Shown: positions 27,079 through 36,709 of the stretch, in pieces | Layout of the letters: the number at the start of each line of letters is the position of its first letter | Numbering within the stretch: the first letter of the stretch is position 1 | Source of the DNA: Nitrospira sp. | GTDB taxonomy: Bacteria > Nitrospirota > Nitrospiria > Nitrospirales > Nitrospiraceae | Assembly: GCA_022226955.1 (NCBI GenBank) | Contig: CP092079.1 | Location: 672,811-736,810 of the forward strand | Length of the DNA: 64,000 nucleotides | Direction: 5' to 3' | Made by a program: the position numbers and the translations under genes | The notes under the pieces: model-generated | The model's database searches: none | Told to the model about the DNA's origin: nothing | What the model saw: the letters and a program-made list of their open reading frames with translations, nothing else

Positions 27079-28341
27079 CTAGTCTATCGGGAGGGCTGGA
27101 AGATTCACGGAAAACATGGTTCCCACCCCCTCGGTGCTCTCGACCTGAATTTCACCGTGATGCTCTTGAATAATCTGATGCACGATCGTCAACCCCAACC
27201 CCGTTCCCGTATGCTCGCCGCTCGTGTGTTTCGTTGTGAAGAACGGGTCGAAGATATGTTCAAGGTTGACCTTGGAAATGCCGGCGCCGGTATCTTCAAT
27301 CTCAATCTGCGTCCACGCGGTCGCTCCCGGTTTTACTAGCCGGTGAGTTCGCACCTTCAGTCGCCCGCCACCATCTCCCATGGCATCGATCGCGTTCAGC
27401 AAGATGTTCAAGAGCACCTGTTTTATTTGTTGACGATCTAACATGACACGAGGAAGCCCGGAGGCCAACTGTTTTTCAATCTTGATCAGTTTGCTGTCTG
27501 CCTTCACTTCGATGAAATAGAGACAGGAAGTGACGATTTCGTTGAGATCCTCATCCGTCAGCTTCGGCTCCATATAACGGGCGTAGTCCAGAATTTCCTG
27601 AATCAGCCGCTCGATTCGGTGCACATCGTCGAGTACGATGCGGCTGAAGTCACGAATAAATTCTGTGTCGTCCTTTCGTTCCGGAGCCAGCTGGATAAAG
27701 GTTTTGATCGACGTGAGCGGATTCCTGATTTCGTGGGCAAATCCGCCGGCGATCGTTTCCAATGAGCGCAGCCGGTCCGTGCGGCGCATCAGCGTTTGAG
27801 ACTGGTGGAGATCGTCGTTCACTAGAATGGAATCCAGAGCGTTGGCCCCGCTCTGAGCCAGAGCGAGCAGGAGGTCCCGTCCGTCGTCATGATCGAGCGG
27901 CTGGTGCGAGAGAAGGCCGAGCAGGGCAAAGGCGATCAATCGGCCTTTGTTAAGCAGCGCAATCGCCAGTGACGAGTGAGCGGCCTGTAAGGCGTCGGCT
28001 AATTCCGGCTTGATCGGCGGGATATCCGCGGTCGAGAGAATAGACTGTTCGTGGGTGAGCGATTGCACAAGCGTGTGAGTCGGGGCAAAAGAGGCGATTG
28101 CAGCCGAGGTATTCTGGCTGCCGACGGTCATCACGCGGTCATATCGATCATGTTCACGATCCAGCAGGTAAAGCGCGCCTTGACAGGAGGAGGTGGCGTT
28201 GCAGAGTTCGACGAGGATGCGTTCGGCAATAACGGTGCGGTCGGTGAGGGTCCCCATATCCTGGGCAAACCTGGTCAGCCGCTGGAGCGGGGTGAATACG
28301 ATGGGTGACGCGGCGGCCTGGCGAAGAGGCGGGGTCGTCAT
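27079..28341 (-). CDS. GAF-domain sensor histidine kinase
   Basis: 420 residues. An N-terminal GAF-like domain spans about 20-180 (CQGALYLLDREHDRYDRV...). The dimerisation domain has GGFAHEIRNPLTSIKTF with phospho-accepting His203. The ATP-binding domain shows NILLNAIDAMGDGG, DTGAGI, IFDPFFTTK and GTGLGLTIVHQI. No membrane helix is seen, so it is soluble and senses a cytoplasmic signal. It is 22 bp upstream of the sigma-54 response regulator, its likely phosphorylation partner. Confidence 0.94.
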   Translation of the reverse strand: MTTPPLRQAAASPIVFTPLQRLTRFAQDMGTLTDRTVIAERILVELCNATSSCQGALYLLDREHDRYDRVMTVGSQNTSAAIASFAPTHTLVQSLTHEQSILSTADIPPIKPELADALQAAHSSLAIALLNKGRLIAFALLGLLSHQPLDHDDGRDLLLALAQSGANALDSILVNDDLHQSQTLMRRTDRLRSLETIAGGFAHEIRNPLTSIKTFIQLAPERKDDTEFIRDFSRIVLDDVHRIERLIQEILDYARYMEPKLTDEDLNEIVTSCLYFIEVKADSKLIKIEKQLASGLPRVMLDRQQIKQVLLNILLNAIDAMGDGGGRLKVRTHRLVKPGATAWTQIEIEDTGAGISKVNLEHIFDPFFTTKHTSGEHTGTGLGLTIVHQIIQEHHGEIQVESTEGVGTMFSVNLPALPID

Positions 28342-28452
28342 ATCGATCCAGAGAGATGGTCGTACTTCCTCTTTTCCCAGGTGCGCGGTTAAGGGATTGG
28401 GGATGAAGAGGATGTTTGGTATCAGGAGGGAGTATACACACCGATTGCCGTT

Positions 28453-31400
28453 TCAGCCAGCGGATTTTCCCTTGCTGGCTGTGGCGAGAAGGAGTTGCCC
28501 ATCTAGGACCGGTACAATTCGAAGCGGAGTTGCTCCGGCATGAGTCAAGAGATCGGACAGTTGCTCGCGGTCAAAGGAGTGCAGTAGTCCGTGGCGAATG
28601 GCTTCATGCAGCCGGCCAAGATAGTGGAGGAAAATTTGAGCGGCCGGAGACAGCTCATCCTGTCCGGCGCGATGCAGCTGTTCACGATAGAGCCCGGCAA
28701 GGTCTGTGTGCGGCTGCAGGCATGTCACGATGAGATGTCCTTCTTGCGTGAGCGTCCTGACGGCCTGTCGCAGAAAGGTGAGCGGAGAGGCGGCAAATGA
28801 CAGGGAGAGATGACTCACGATCCGGTCGGCAGAATCGGGTGTGGTGGGGAGGCGGATATCCCATTCAGCCGTCACCGCGGTTGCCGGAACGGCGGCGGTG
28901 GGGAACATCGATTGCAATTCTTGATACAGCGCTGTGAAGGCCTGTTCCGCGGAGGATATCGTTTCCTGGGAACGGTCGATTCCAAGGTACTGTATGGGGC
29001 GCTGTGGCGCATGCGATGCGTGGAGCTGGTGATACATGCGATTGACGACGAGAGTGTGCGCGAACGCGCCTTCGCCGCATCCGATATCCAGGATGCGCAT
29101 GCCAGGTTCAAGCGGAAGAGCCTGCTGATACAGGTCTTGAAGCAGTCGCACATGGTGATGCAGGGTGTCCAACTGCGGAAGCTGAGCAAGATGTGCGATC
29201 CATAAGGCGTCTCGGGTCGACTGCGAGACATGGTGGCGAATCCGAATGCGCTCACGTTCCAGGAGATATTGTTTGGAAATATCATGGCCGGTCGGCGTAT
29301 GCATGGCCGGCGGCGAGTCCCCGGCGGCGCACACGCGAGCAATCTCTGTAAATAGCGTGTGGAACGATGCAATGAAGCGGGTGTCGAAGGTACGGCCTGT
29401 CACGGATAATGCGCTGGGGATCGAGATTGTGCGTGGCATTGCCCGCAAGGCTCGAAGCGATTTGTCTGGGCTTGGAAAAGGATGCCGCATCGAGGAGTCC
29501 GCTGACGGAGAGTTGAGGATAACCAACGGGATCGTCAGGGCAGACAGATCGGCCACCGTTGTGGCCAGCGTGTCATAGTGGCCGGCGATAGTATTGCCTA
29601 AAAACTGATCGAGGTTGATATTGAGGCCCCACAGATTCCCGCTGCCGCGTCTGAGGCCGTGCCGGTAGTCGGCGAGAAGGTCATGGTGATGCCCGGTCGA
29701 CAGTGCGGTTTGAATATCGAGCACCGGGTTGGCCAGCAAAAGCAGATGAGCTGCAGGATGTTGTGTGACGACTTTCAGGGCGACCCGGGCCGCGACATCT
29801 TCGGCCAAGATGGCGAGCGAGGCCGTGGGCCATGTCGTATGCGCGAATTCGAGAACTGTGCGCAGATCGGCTTGCATGCCTCGGAGTGTGGTCTGAAGGA
29901 CATCGCCATCGCTTTGTCCAATATGGTTGCTATAGTCATAGCGCAGGACACGGAGCCGATTGAGGGCCAAGAATTCCGACAGCGCGACATAGTCGGTCTG
30001 GGTGCCGCCGAAGCCGGGCGAGAGAATCACGATCGGCGTATTGGGGGAGATCTGGTGGCGCGCATGATCGTCGGTGATCGCGATGACTTGGCCGCGCGCG
30101 TTCCGGCATTCTCGTCTGGCGCTGACAATGACGGCACGGCTGGCAATTCCATCCAACTCGATAGAGGAGCCGATGTGCTGCGCCACGACGCGATTGACCT
30201 CGCGTTCGGCGAAGGCTGGCAGTTCATCGAATCGGACGCCGAAGCGTTGCCCCGGTTCAGTGGGGGCCGGACGGAGTTCTGAGGGAACGGTGGTATCCAG
30301 AGCGGTCCACACGATTTGCGCTGGGAGCACGGCATCCGGTGCAGCCGGTTCGTGAGGCGATGCATGCGTCAGATCGTGACTGTGGGGAAAATGTAAGCGG
30401 ATTGTTTCGCCCACATGGCCGGGAAGCGTTTTCGCCTGCAGGCAGGCTCCTCCGCGTGAGAAATTCACCGCCAGCCCAAGTTGCCGAGAGGCAGGATTCT
30501 GTTCGTGAGATTGCTCAATCCGTATTGGAAGCGCGATGCGGACCCGGATGCTTTCCCGGTGGTCGTTTGACAGGCGGTCTGAACCGGTCTGATCCGGGCG
30601 CGTGCTTTCATCCGGTTGGGAGAGCAATGCCTCCAGGCTGATCTCCAGGTTCCGCTTTTGGGCGGCCTCGATGAATGAGCCGAGGACCTTTTGCTCGATC
30701 TCGCTGGACGGAGAAAATTCGAAGGCGAGGACTGAGTGGTTTCCTGCGTCAGTGGATGGTTCGGTCTGTGTGCCACTACGGTCGTGAACCGTGGCGTGAA
30801 GCTCCAGAATTCCTACGATGGTTTTGAACACCAAATAGGCCGATTGCTCCGATAGGTTCGGCAGCGGTCCGGTTAGGGAGACGGTGGCTCCGATCAGGCT
30901 TAAGGTATGAACGATTCCCTCGCGCACCGAAGGACCGACCGTCACTCGCGCTGAGAGGTGGACTGCGGCACGCGTGGCCAGTCTCCGATCCGGGAGCAGT
31001 CTGTCCGAAAGAGGAGGCAGTGGGGTTTCATGAGGAATGGCGCTTGTCGCTGGCAGAGGAAGCTCCGGCTGGCCTAGCAGCGCCTCTGTCGGCGCGTCAG
31101 GGACTCGAGGCTTTTCAGGAATCGGCAGCCATAGGCGGACGGAGAGCGGCTGCCTTGCTGGAGCGAGCCACTCCATGCGGCCCTGTAGCTGGTTGAGGTC
31201 TTTATAGGCCTGGATGAGATCCGGAGAGGCCGGTAGCGAGTCGGTTGTGATCGCCGCTGCCGAATCAGTTTCCTGAATCAAAATCTCGACCTCTCGAAGC
31301 GTTGGTTCGGGAAAGAAGCTGGGCGCCTGATCGATAGAGATTCTAGTGGCCGTGATGGTTTGCGCGAAAATATTCAGGCGGTGCATCGCATGGCGGGCAG

Positions 31401-32610
31401 CCATCTGACGAATCGCCTGGATGACCACAATCTGAATGATTCGCACCCAGATAGTCCGGGAATTGCCAACGTCCAAAATGTCGGTTGTATCGTGGTGCTG
31501 CGCGATGTCGAGATGAGCAATGGGAGTCAGGGCGTCGGTCATGATGTGGCGTAGTGTATCTTCGGCAAGACTGGCATCGACGACAGCCTGAGCCAGCGCG
31601 TCCCTGCATGCCGAGGCTTCCCGCGCATGCGCAGTAAGGGCGTCAAGACGAGTCTCGAGCTGAGCGTCGCGGATGGTTTCCATGAGTCGCTGGGACTGGG
31701 TCAGCACTTCGGAGAGGGGTGTGTGCAGCTCATGCGACAAGTTGCTCAAGCGCTGTGCCATTGTGCGATGACGATCCGATTCGAGCAGTCTCGTTTCAAG
31801 GCGCTGAATGGTTTCGGTTTGTACGAGATGTCCGGTCATGTCCCGGATAAGTCCAAGCGTGCCGGTATAGTGTTGGCGCGCGTCATAGAGTCCCTTGGCA
31901 CTGATTTCCGTCCGCACGCGCGCCTGATCGGAGTCTGTGAGCTGAGGTTTCTTGAGTAGTTCAAGCAAGACACGGCGCGCGGCCCGAGGGCCTGTGCGAC
32001 GGTCATCGATGCGATATTGTGCGCACGTTTGTTGGTCGGCGGGAATCAGTTTGGAAAAAGGGACGCCGGTCAGTTCTTCAGGCTGGTAGCCTAGCAGTGC
32101 GGTGATTCCAGGGCTAATGAAGAGAAACCGCCCGGTGGCATCAATTTCATAAAATATATCTGTGAGTGTGTCCAGCAGATGCGTGTGCCGATCGCGTGTG
32201 CGCACGAACATGGCGCGGAGATGGCGTTGTTCGACAGCACCCTTGGTGTAGAGCACCAATTCGGTCAGAAAGGCGGGTGACTTTTTGAACAGGATAAAGT
32301 TGGCGCCGGCTTGCAGCGCCGTCACGGCGGCAGTCGGATCACTCCGGTCGGTCAGAATCACGATCGCGGTGGTTGGGAGGCGTTCTCTGAAGGTGGCAAC
32401 CAGCGACGGACGGGTCTGGAGCCCGAGCGGCTCATCGATCAGAATCAGGTCCCACTCAGCATGACTCACCCATCGAAGCGCTTCTTCGGACGAATACACC
32501 GATTCGACTCGGCAATCGGGGAAGAAGCTACGGAGGCTTAGCGTCACCAGCTTGATGTCGTCGGCCTGTTCATTGACGACGAGGACCGTAATCGGCTCAT
32601 TCTGTGGCAT
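28453..32610 (-). CDS. giant hybrid: REC-PAS-kinase-like-PilZ-PilZ-hydrolase-like-methyltransferase
   Basis: 1,385 residues from ATG 32610 (GGAAGTGG upstream); the frame is open to a TTG or other start at 32670. Order: receiver domain about 7-120 with Asp59; PAS about 145-262; HisKA-like helix with NLSHELHTPLSEV (His293); a segment to about 500 with no recognisable ATP-binding motifs; weak PilZ about 540-650; canonical PilZ about 684-805 with RESIR (Arg685, Arg689) and NFSRGG (716-721), expected to bind c-di-GMP. Then a LuxD-like alpha/beta-hydrolase region about 840-1095 (SPGFGG, YDYSNHIGQSDGD) where the nucleophile elbow reads AILAEDVAARV, without the usual Ser; and a methyltransferase about 1140-1375 with LDIGCGEGAF. 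Codon use is even, with no sign of frameshift. Probable role: c-di-GMP or phosphorylation input controlling the C-terminal domains. Not recognised as a known family. Confidence 0.85.
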   Translation of the reverse strand: MPQNEPITVLVVNEQADDIKLVTLSLRSFFPDCRVESVYSSEEALRWVSHAEWDLILIDEPLGLQTRPSLVATFRERLPTTAIVILTDRSDPTAAVTALQAGANFILFKKSPAFLTELVLYTKGAVEQRHLRAMFVRTRDRHTHLLDTLTDIFYEIDATGRFLFISPGITALLGYQPEELTGVPFSKLIPADQQTCAQYRIDDRRTGPRAARRVLLELLKKPQLTDSDQARVRTEISAKGLYDARQHYTGTLGLIRDMTGHLVQTETIQRLETRLLESDRHRTMAQRLSNLSHELHTPLSEVLTQSQRLMETIRDAQLETRLDALTAHAREASACRDALAQAVVDASLAEDTLRHIMTDALTPIAHLDIAQHHDTTDILDVGNSRTIWVRIIQIVVIQAIRQMAARHAMHRLNIFAQTITATRISIDQAPSFFPEPTLREVEILIQETDSAAAITTDSLPASPDLIQAYKDLNQLQGRMEWLAPARQPLSVRLWLPIPEKPRVPDAPTEALLGQPELPLPATSAIPHETPLPPLSDRLLPDRRLATRAAVHLSARVTVGPSVREGIVHTLSLIGATVSLTGPLPNLSEQSAYLVFKTIVGILELHATVHDRSGTQTEPSTDAGNHSVLAFEFSPSSEIEQKVLGSFIEAAQKRNLEISLEALLSQPDESTRPDQTGSDRLSNDHRESIRVRIALPIRIEQSHEQNPASRQLGLAVNFSRGGACLQAKTLPGHVGETIRLHFPHSHDLTHASPHEPAAPDAVLPAQIVWTALDTTVPSELRPAPTEPGQRFGVRFDELPAFAEREVNRVVAQHIGSSIELDGIASRAVIVSARRECRNARGQVIAITDDHARHQISPNTPIVILSPGFGGTQTDYVALSEFLALNRLRVLRYDYSNHIGQSDGDVLQTTLRGMQADLRTVLEFAHTTWPTASLAILAEDVAARVALKVVTQHPAAHLLLLANPVLDIQTALSTGHHHDLLADYRHGLRRGSGNLWGLNINLDQFLGNTIAGHYDTLATTVADLSALTIPLVILNSPSADSSMRHPFPSPDKSLRALRAMPRTISIPSALSVTGRTFDTRFIASFHTLFTEIARVCAAGDSPPAMHTPTGHDISKQYLLERERIRIRHHVSQSTRDALWIAHLAQLPQLDTLHHHVRLLQDLYQQALPLEPGMRILDIGCGEGAFAHTLVVNRMYHQLHASHAPQRPIQYLGIDRSQETISSAEQAFTALYQELQSMFPTAAVPATAVTAEWDIRLPTTPDSADRIVSHLSLSFAASPLTFLRQAVRTLTQEGHLIVTCLQPHTDLAGLYREQLHRAGQDELSPAAQIFLHYLGRLHEAIRHGLLHSFDREQLSDLLTHAGATPLRIVPVLDGQLLLATASKGKSAG

Positions 32611-32882
32611 GGACCACTTCCGTGTTGCTGGGAGCGCCGAGTCGGCCCAGTCCCAGAAAAATACGCGCATACAATCCGTTGCATGCGATGGCAGCGGGAT
32701 CTATCCTTTACAGGAGAGTTTTCAAAGCGGCATGCCGCGCCAATTTACCGTCTTGAATACCATATCGAGGAGCCTCACTCACAGCCCCAATCGACATGAG
32801 CGTGAGATTCTTTCGTAGGGGGAGACGACGCAGCGTTCTGAACGGACAATTTTGGACGAGATATGTGACTGCGAAGAGAAGG

Positions 32883-32916
32883 CGCCCGCCGGTTTCGCGT
32901 CTGTGACCGGCGGGCG
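32883..32916 (-). terminator. hairpin terminator candidate after the PHM-like gene
   Basis: An 11-bp G+C-rich stem (32883-32893 with 32906-32916) and a 12-nt loop lie 21 bp past the stop of the minus-strand gene ending at 32938. No strong U-run follows. The rest of the 267-bp gap up to the giant gene's start shows no ORF of note. Confidence 0.55.
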
Positions 32917-32937
32917 TGGGAAGAGAGGGCGGTCCGC

Positions 32938-33936
32938 TTACGGATTCGCCCGTGCGATATTGGCAGTTCGGCAAGCGCCTGGAGTCATATAGAGAAGATA
33001 GTTCCCCATGCCATATTGGAATTCCGTTTTCTGCAGCGGATGATGATGGACCATCACCATGTCGTAGTCGCCCGATTGCAGGACGGAAAATCCTTGGCCG
33101 TCCTTATACACTTGATGAGGCTGGAACTCCCGAAAGGTTCCATCGAGGTCCACATCCGGCACCGTTCGAAGAAGGGTGCGTTTGTTTGCCTTGTCTTCAA
33201 GTGCGATCATCAACAATTCATCGTGGCCATGGGGATAGGCAAATTTCACGCAGCCATCCATCGAGAATTTTAGTGGCTCTGTATGCACTTGGACTCCGGG
33301 GCGGATTTCAATGCCTTCGTCCGTTTGATTGGCGCCGCGTGAGCCAAACTTGCTGTAGCAGACGATATTGACGCCCACCTGATAGACATCCATTTCCTTC
33401 ACCGGCTTAGACTTCGGCGCCATGTACATCGTGAACGACGCCATCACATTTTTCGTCGGAGGGGCCTTGTGATAGAAGGCGACGACCGACATGAGGCGGT
33501 CGCCTTTGGCCAGCTTGACGCCATATCCTTCTGGAAACCGGGCTTCGGTCATTTCCAGACCGGCGCCCGCGAAGAACAGCGGCTCTCCGGGGCAAGAAAC
33601 GCTGGGTTTGGTGTTGTTCATCATCAAGATATGGTGAAGGTAATTTCTGGGGAGTTCCTTGCCTTCTTTGGTAAAGACCGCCGATTTATACCCGACCATG
33701 TACATGTCTTCAGGCAGCTGAAAGTTATGCTTCGGCATTGAGGCAGCCAGGTCGCCGTCATGATCGGTCGGCAGATCGATAGGACCGAAGGTCAGGGTGA
33801 CGGTGTCATCTTTAATGGTAACTGTCGTTGTCGTTTGATTTTTCAGTGTGGGGACGGCGTGATGGTCATGGCCACCGTCGGCAAATGCCGGGGCGCCCAT
33901 CAGCACAGTGAGAGAAGCCACGAGTATCCAATACAT
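32938..33936 (-). CDS. secreted PHM-like copper type II monooxygenase-fold protein
   Basis: 332 residues from ATG 33936, preceded by GGGAG; an upstream in-frame start at 34050 would bury the signal peptide. A clear signal peptide (1-19) leads to a His-rich N-terminus. Candidate copper ligands fall in the same order and similar spacing as in peptidylglycine hydroxylating monooxygenase: His101-His102 (LHHILMMNN), His156, His236-x-His238 (YPHGHDELL) and Met310 (YGMGNYLLYM); the mammalian enzyme has HH, H about 64 later, HxH about 70 later and M about 70 later. Function is unknown. A SnoaL-like gene lies upstream on the same strand. Confidence 0.7.
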   Translation of the reverse strand: MYWILVASLTVLMGAPAFADGGHDHHAVPTLKNQTTTTVTIKDDTVTLTFGPIDLPTDHDGDLAASMPKHNFQLPEDMYMVGYKSAVFTKEGKELPRNYLHHILMMNNTKPSVSCPGEPLFFAGAGLEMTEARFPEGYGVKLAKGDRLMSVVAFYHKAPPTKNVMASFTMYMAPKSKPVKEMDVYQVGVNIVCYSKFGSRGANQTDEGIEIRPGVQVHTEPLKFSMDGCVKFAYPHGHDELLMIALEDKANKRTLLRTVPDVDLDGTFREFQPHQVYKDGQGFSVLQSGDYDMVMVHHHPLQKTEFQYGMGNYLLYMTPGACRTANIARANP

Positions 33937-34013
33937 AATATCTCCCAGAGAAGGTGAAGGTGCCTGTGTGCGAGAGCGTTGGTTTGGGAAGAAAAGAATA
34001 GGCGGTATTCGGA

Positions 34014-34895
34014 TCATTGGATTTGGATAGGCTGCGTGAGCCGTTTCCATTGATAGGTGCCGCCATGTTCACGCGGGGGAATATTTTTATGTGTGCCGAC
34101 CCGGGAATACCACCAGACACCCTTGGCTTGCATGCCATCTTCCGACAAGAGGAGTTCGAATCCGCCCTCGCGGTCGTTGCCGGGTTGTTGCCAGGTGCCT
34201 TGCCAGAGGCGATCGGCGATCTTCGTCGTCGTAAAACGTCCACCATGCTGGGTATAGGGGCCATTGCCGGTTTTATCCAGGGTGGCCTTGTAGCGTTTGT
34301 CGTCCTCGACTTCCAGAATTTCCCATTCACCGCTCAGATCTAAGATCTGGGTGCGGATCATGCCTGGGTCGGCGACGAGTTGTGGCGCTGGGACCGTAGA
34401 CTGTGTATGAGCCACAGCGGGCCAGTTGGCGGCCCGGAGCGATTCGTGCCATGAGATTAACAGCCATTGGCCCTGCCGCTTTTCAAGCACGCCGCTTTCC
34501 CGCAAGGGGATGACCGTATGGTGAACCTCGCCACCTTCGTTGACGAAACGGATATAGTCCAGTTCCATCGTAAACCAGGCCAGGTCGTTTTTTGTCCAGA
34601 CCTTGAGGTCGGCGATGGGCATTTCCAGTTTTTCCACAAAAGCGAATTCGTCGCGAATGTCGCGCTCCAACGCCGGCCATCCCAGGTATTTTCTCCCGCC
34701 GATGGTATAACCCGTGGCGTCGTCGTCGTGCGCCATCAACCGGGACATGCCCTCAAGGTCTCGTGCGGCGTTGGCTTCCACAAGCGCGCGGATTGTGGCT
34801 TCAGGCCCTGCGTTGTCATTGGCGAATCCGAGGACTGGGGCAAACAACAGATATCCTGACAAGACGAAAAAAGAGATCCGAGTCAGATCGGGCAT
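34014..34895 (-). CDS. secreted SnoaL/NTF2-like domain protein
   Basis: 293 residues. A signal peptide (about 1-25, ending FANDNAG) is followed by a DUF4440/SnoaL-like cone fold (about 30-150): ATIRALVEANAARDLEGMSRL, WTKNDLAWFTMELDYI and WLLISWHES. The C-terminal 130 residues (GEWEILEVEDDKRYKATL... RLWQGTWQQPGNDREGGFELLLSE) form a separate beta-rich, lipocalin-like region. It is in the same direction and 77 bp upstream of the PHM-like gene, so the two may act together in the periplasm. Substrate unknown. Confidence 0.8.
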   Translation of the reverse strand: MPDLTRISFFVLSGYLLFAPVLGFANDNAGPEATIRALVEANAARDLEGMSRLMAHDDDATGYTIGGRKYLGWPALERDIRDEFAFVEKLEMPIADLKVWTKNDLAWFTMELDYIRFVNEGGEVHHTVIPLRESGVLEKRQGQWLLISWHESLRAANWPAVAHTQSTVPAPQLVADPGMIRTQILDLSGEWEILEVEDDKRYKATLDKTGNGPYTQHGGRFTTTKIADRLWQGTWQQPGNDREGGFELLLSEDGMQAKGVWWYSRVGTHKNIPPREHGGTYQWKRLTQPIQIQ

Positions 34896-35016
34896 CGGGA
34901 AATCCTCAGTCTATTCAGCGTAGGTGCAAGAAAATGGAGGATCGTCACGGCTGAATTTCTTGTCAGGCTACATGGCTTCGGAGGTCTTGTCAACGAGGGT
35001 TTATGAGGAAAATGGC

Positions 35017-35766
35017 CTAGGGGCGCGCGATCGCGACGACGGTCACATTATCTTCGCCGCCGCGGGCGAGAGCCGTTTCGATCAAGCGGTCGCAGATCCG
35101 GATCGGATCGCTCTGCCCGCGCGCCATGATGTCGGCGATGTCGGCATCGTCCAGCATCTTCGTGAGCCCATCGGAGCAGAGCAACAGGACATCGGATGGC
35201 AGGAGCGGATAGGCGGAATAATCCGGTTCGGCGGAGTGGGTAATGCCGATCGCTCTCATCAGGACATGCCGCTCCGGATGGGTCTTGGCTTCTGCTAGAG
35301 TAACGATCCCTCGGGTGAGATAGTCTTCGATCAGCGTATGGTCGCGGGTCAGGAGTGTGAGGCGGCCGTCTCGAAACAGATACCCGCGGCTGTCGCCCAC
35401 ATGGGCGAGGTGCGCGGTTGGCGTGGCGCCGGGGATGATCAGTAGCGCGACCAGAGTGGTTCCCATCTGAGAGAGCCGGGGCTCCAGCCGTGCGCGGTTA
35501 AGGACGGCCTCGTGCGCCTGGGCGATCATATCTCGAAGGAAATTCTGAGGCGCGCAGGAACCGTTGCGGAGCCGGTCCGCGAACGACTCGGCTTGCGCGG
35601 CGACGGTGGCAATGGCGGATTGAGCCGCCACTTCTCCACCGGCATGCCCACCCATCCCATCGGCCACGGCCCAGAACCCGAGGGAGTCCATAGTGACAAA
35701 GGCGTCTTGATTCATTGCGCGAACGAGACCGATATCGCTCCGTCCGATCCCAATCCATGCACTCAT
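35017..35766 (-). CDS. PP2C-family protein phosphatase
   Basis: 249 residues with the PP2C motifs RSDIGLVRAMNQDAF, VADGMGGHAGGEVA, MGTTLVALLI, AHVGDSRGYLF, LTRDHTLIE, LLCSDGLTKML and GGEDNVTVVAIA. All metal-binding Asp positions are present. It shares the family with the enzyme at 3501-4286 but has no kinase next to it. Its ATG overlaps the stop of the upstream exonuclease-like gene by 4 bp, so they are coupled. Confidence 0.93.
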   Translation of the reverse strand: MSAWIGIGRSDIGLVRAMNQDAFVTMDSLGFWAVADGMGGHAGGEVAAQSAIATVAAQAESFADRLRNGSCAPQNFLRDMIAQAHEAVLNRARLEPRLSQMGTTLVALLIIPGATPTAHLAHVGDSRGYLFRDGRLTLLTRDHTLIEDYLTRGIVTLAEAKTHPERHVLMRAIGITHSAEPDYSAYPLLPSDVLLLCSDGLTKMLDDADIADIMARGQSDPIRICDRLIETALARGGEDNVTVVAIARP

Positions 35767-36569
35767 GCGTGAAGTTCCTGTCGGCTTAGACGAAAGAGTC
35801 TGGCCGTTTCGACCGAGGCTGGGCCAAAGCGTGCGGCAATATCCTGAAACACATATTTTGCCAGCGGAACAAGGTTGGCCGTGTCGGCCGCGTTATAGGC
35901 CAGGAGCAGGTCCCGCGCACCGGCATCGCCCGCGCGCCATTGCATCCAGAGCCGCACGGCATCCCAGCCGTCCAGATTGCGCAGAGCCGAATCCCGTTCG
36001 ATCCCAAGTTCTCGTTCGATTTGCTTGAGTCCCCCGCGCAGGCCCAGCCGTCGTGCGGCGAAACAGAGATCGAAATGCGGCATGGAGAAGGTGAGCTGCG
36101 GAAACTTCGCGCGCAAATACGGAACGTCAAAACCAGTTCCGAAAAAAGTAACCAGCAGCGTGCAGGCATCCAGTTCAGCCTGGAGCCGTTCCGCTGTCAG
36201 GGTTTCTCCACGGACCAGACAGACGGTTTCTCCCCGCCGGTGCAGTCCGACGACGGTCACCTCGCCGTCATGCGGGGAGGTGCCGGTGGTTTCGATGTCC
36301 AGATATAGCGCTTGGGGTTCGCAGTGTTCGAAGAAGCGCCAATGATCGCGGCTGGGCAATCGTGCGGTGAAATAGTCGAGCTGTCCTGAATCGAAGGCCG
36401 ATTGAGCCCGGAGGAGTTCCTGGTCGTACCACTGTTTGCGAGAAATGGAGACGCCGGAAATTCCAGGCTGGCGTAGGAAGTCGTTCCACGTAAGCAGGCC
36501 CTCGTGCCAGAGGCGCCGTTCTGTCGCGGGGCCGATACCTTGGAGGATCACAAAAGTTGACGGTAACAT
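35763..36569 (-). CDS. DEDD-type exonuclease-like protein with helix-hairpin-helix
   Basis: 268 residues. The N-terminus carries a helix-hairpin-helix-like ILQGIGPATERRLWHEG, a nucleic-acid-binding element. The RNase H-like exonuclease core shows ALYLDIETTG (Asp91, Glu93), VTFFGTGFDVPYL (Asp148) and a late YNAADTANLVPL (Asp). This matches the YprB/DnaQ-like group of 3'-5' exonucleases. Specific substrate is unknown. It overlaps the PP2C gene by 4 bp. Confidence 0.87.
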   Translation of the reverse strand: MLPSTFVILQGIGPATERRLWHEGLLTWNDFLRQPGISGVSISRKQWYDQELLRAQSAFDSGQLDYFTARLPSRDHWRFFEHCEPQALYLDIETTGTSPHDGEVTVVGLHRRGETVCLVRGETLTAERLQAELDACTLLVTFFGTGFDVPYLRAKFPQLTFSMPHFDLCFAARRLGLRGGLKQIERELGIERDSALRNLDGWDAVRLWMQWRAGDAGARDLLLAYNAADTANLVPLAKYVFQDIAARFGPASVETARLFRLSRQELHA

Positions 36570-36709
36570 TCGGCGGCATTTTAGCAGGAGGGCGAAAGCC
36601 AGGGCTACTCCGTTGCCTTGATTTCACCCGTGGAGACCGGGTAGAGTCCGACATCGAATTTGTCGGCCGATAGCATACGATTATCCATACCAAACCCAGT
36701 TAATACAGC

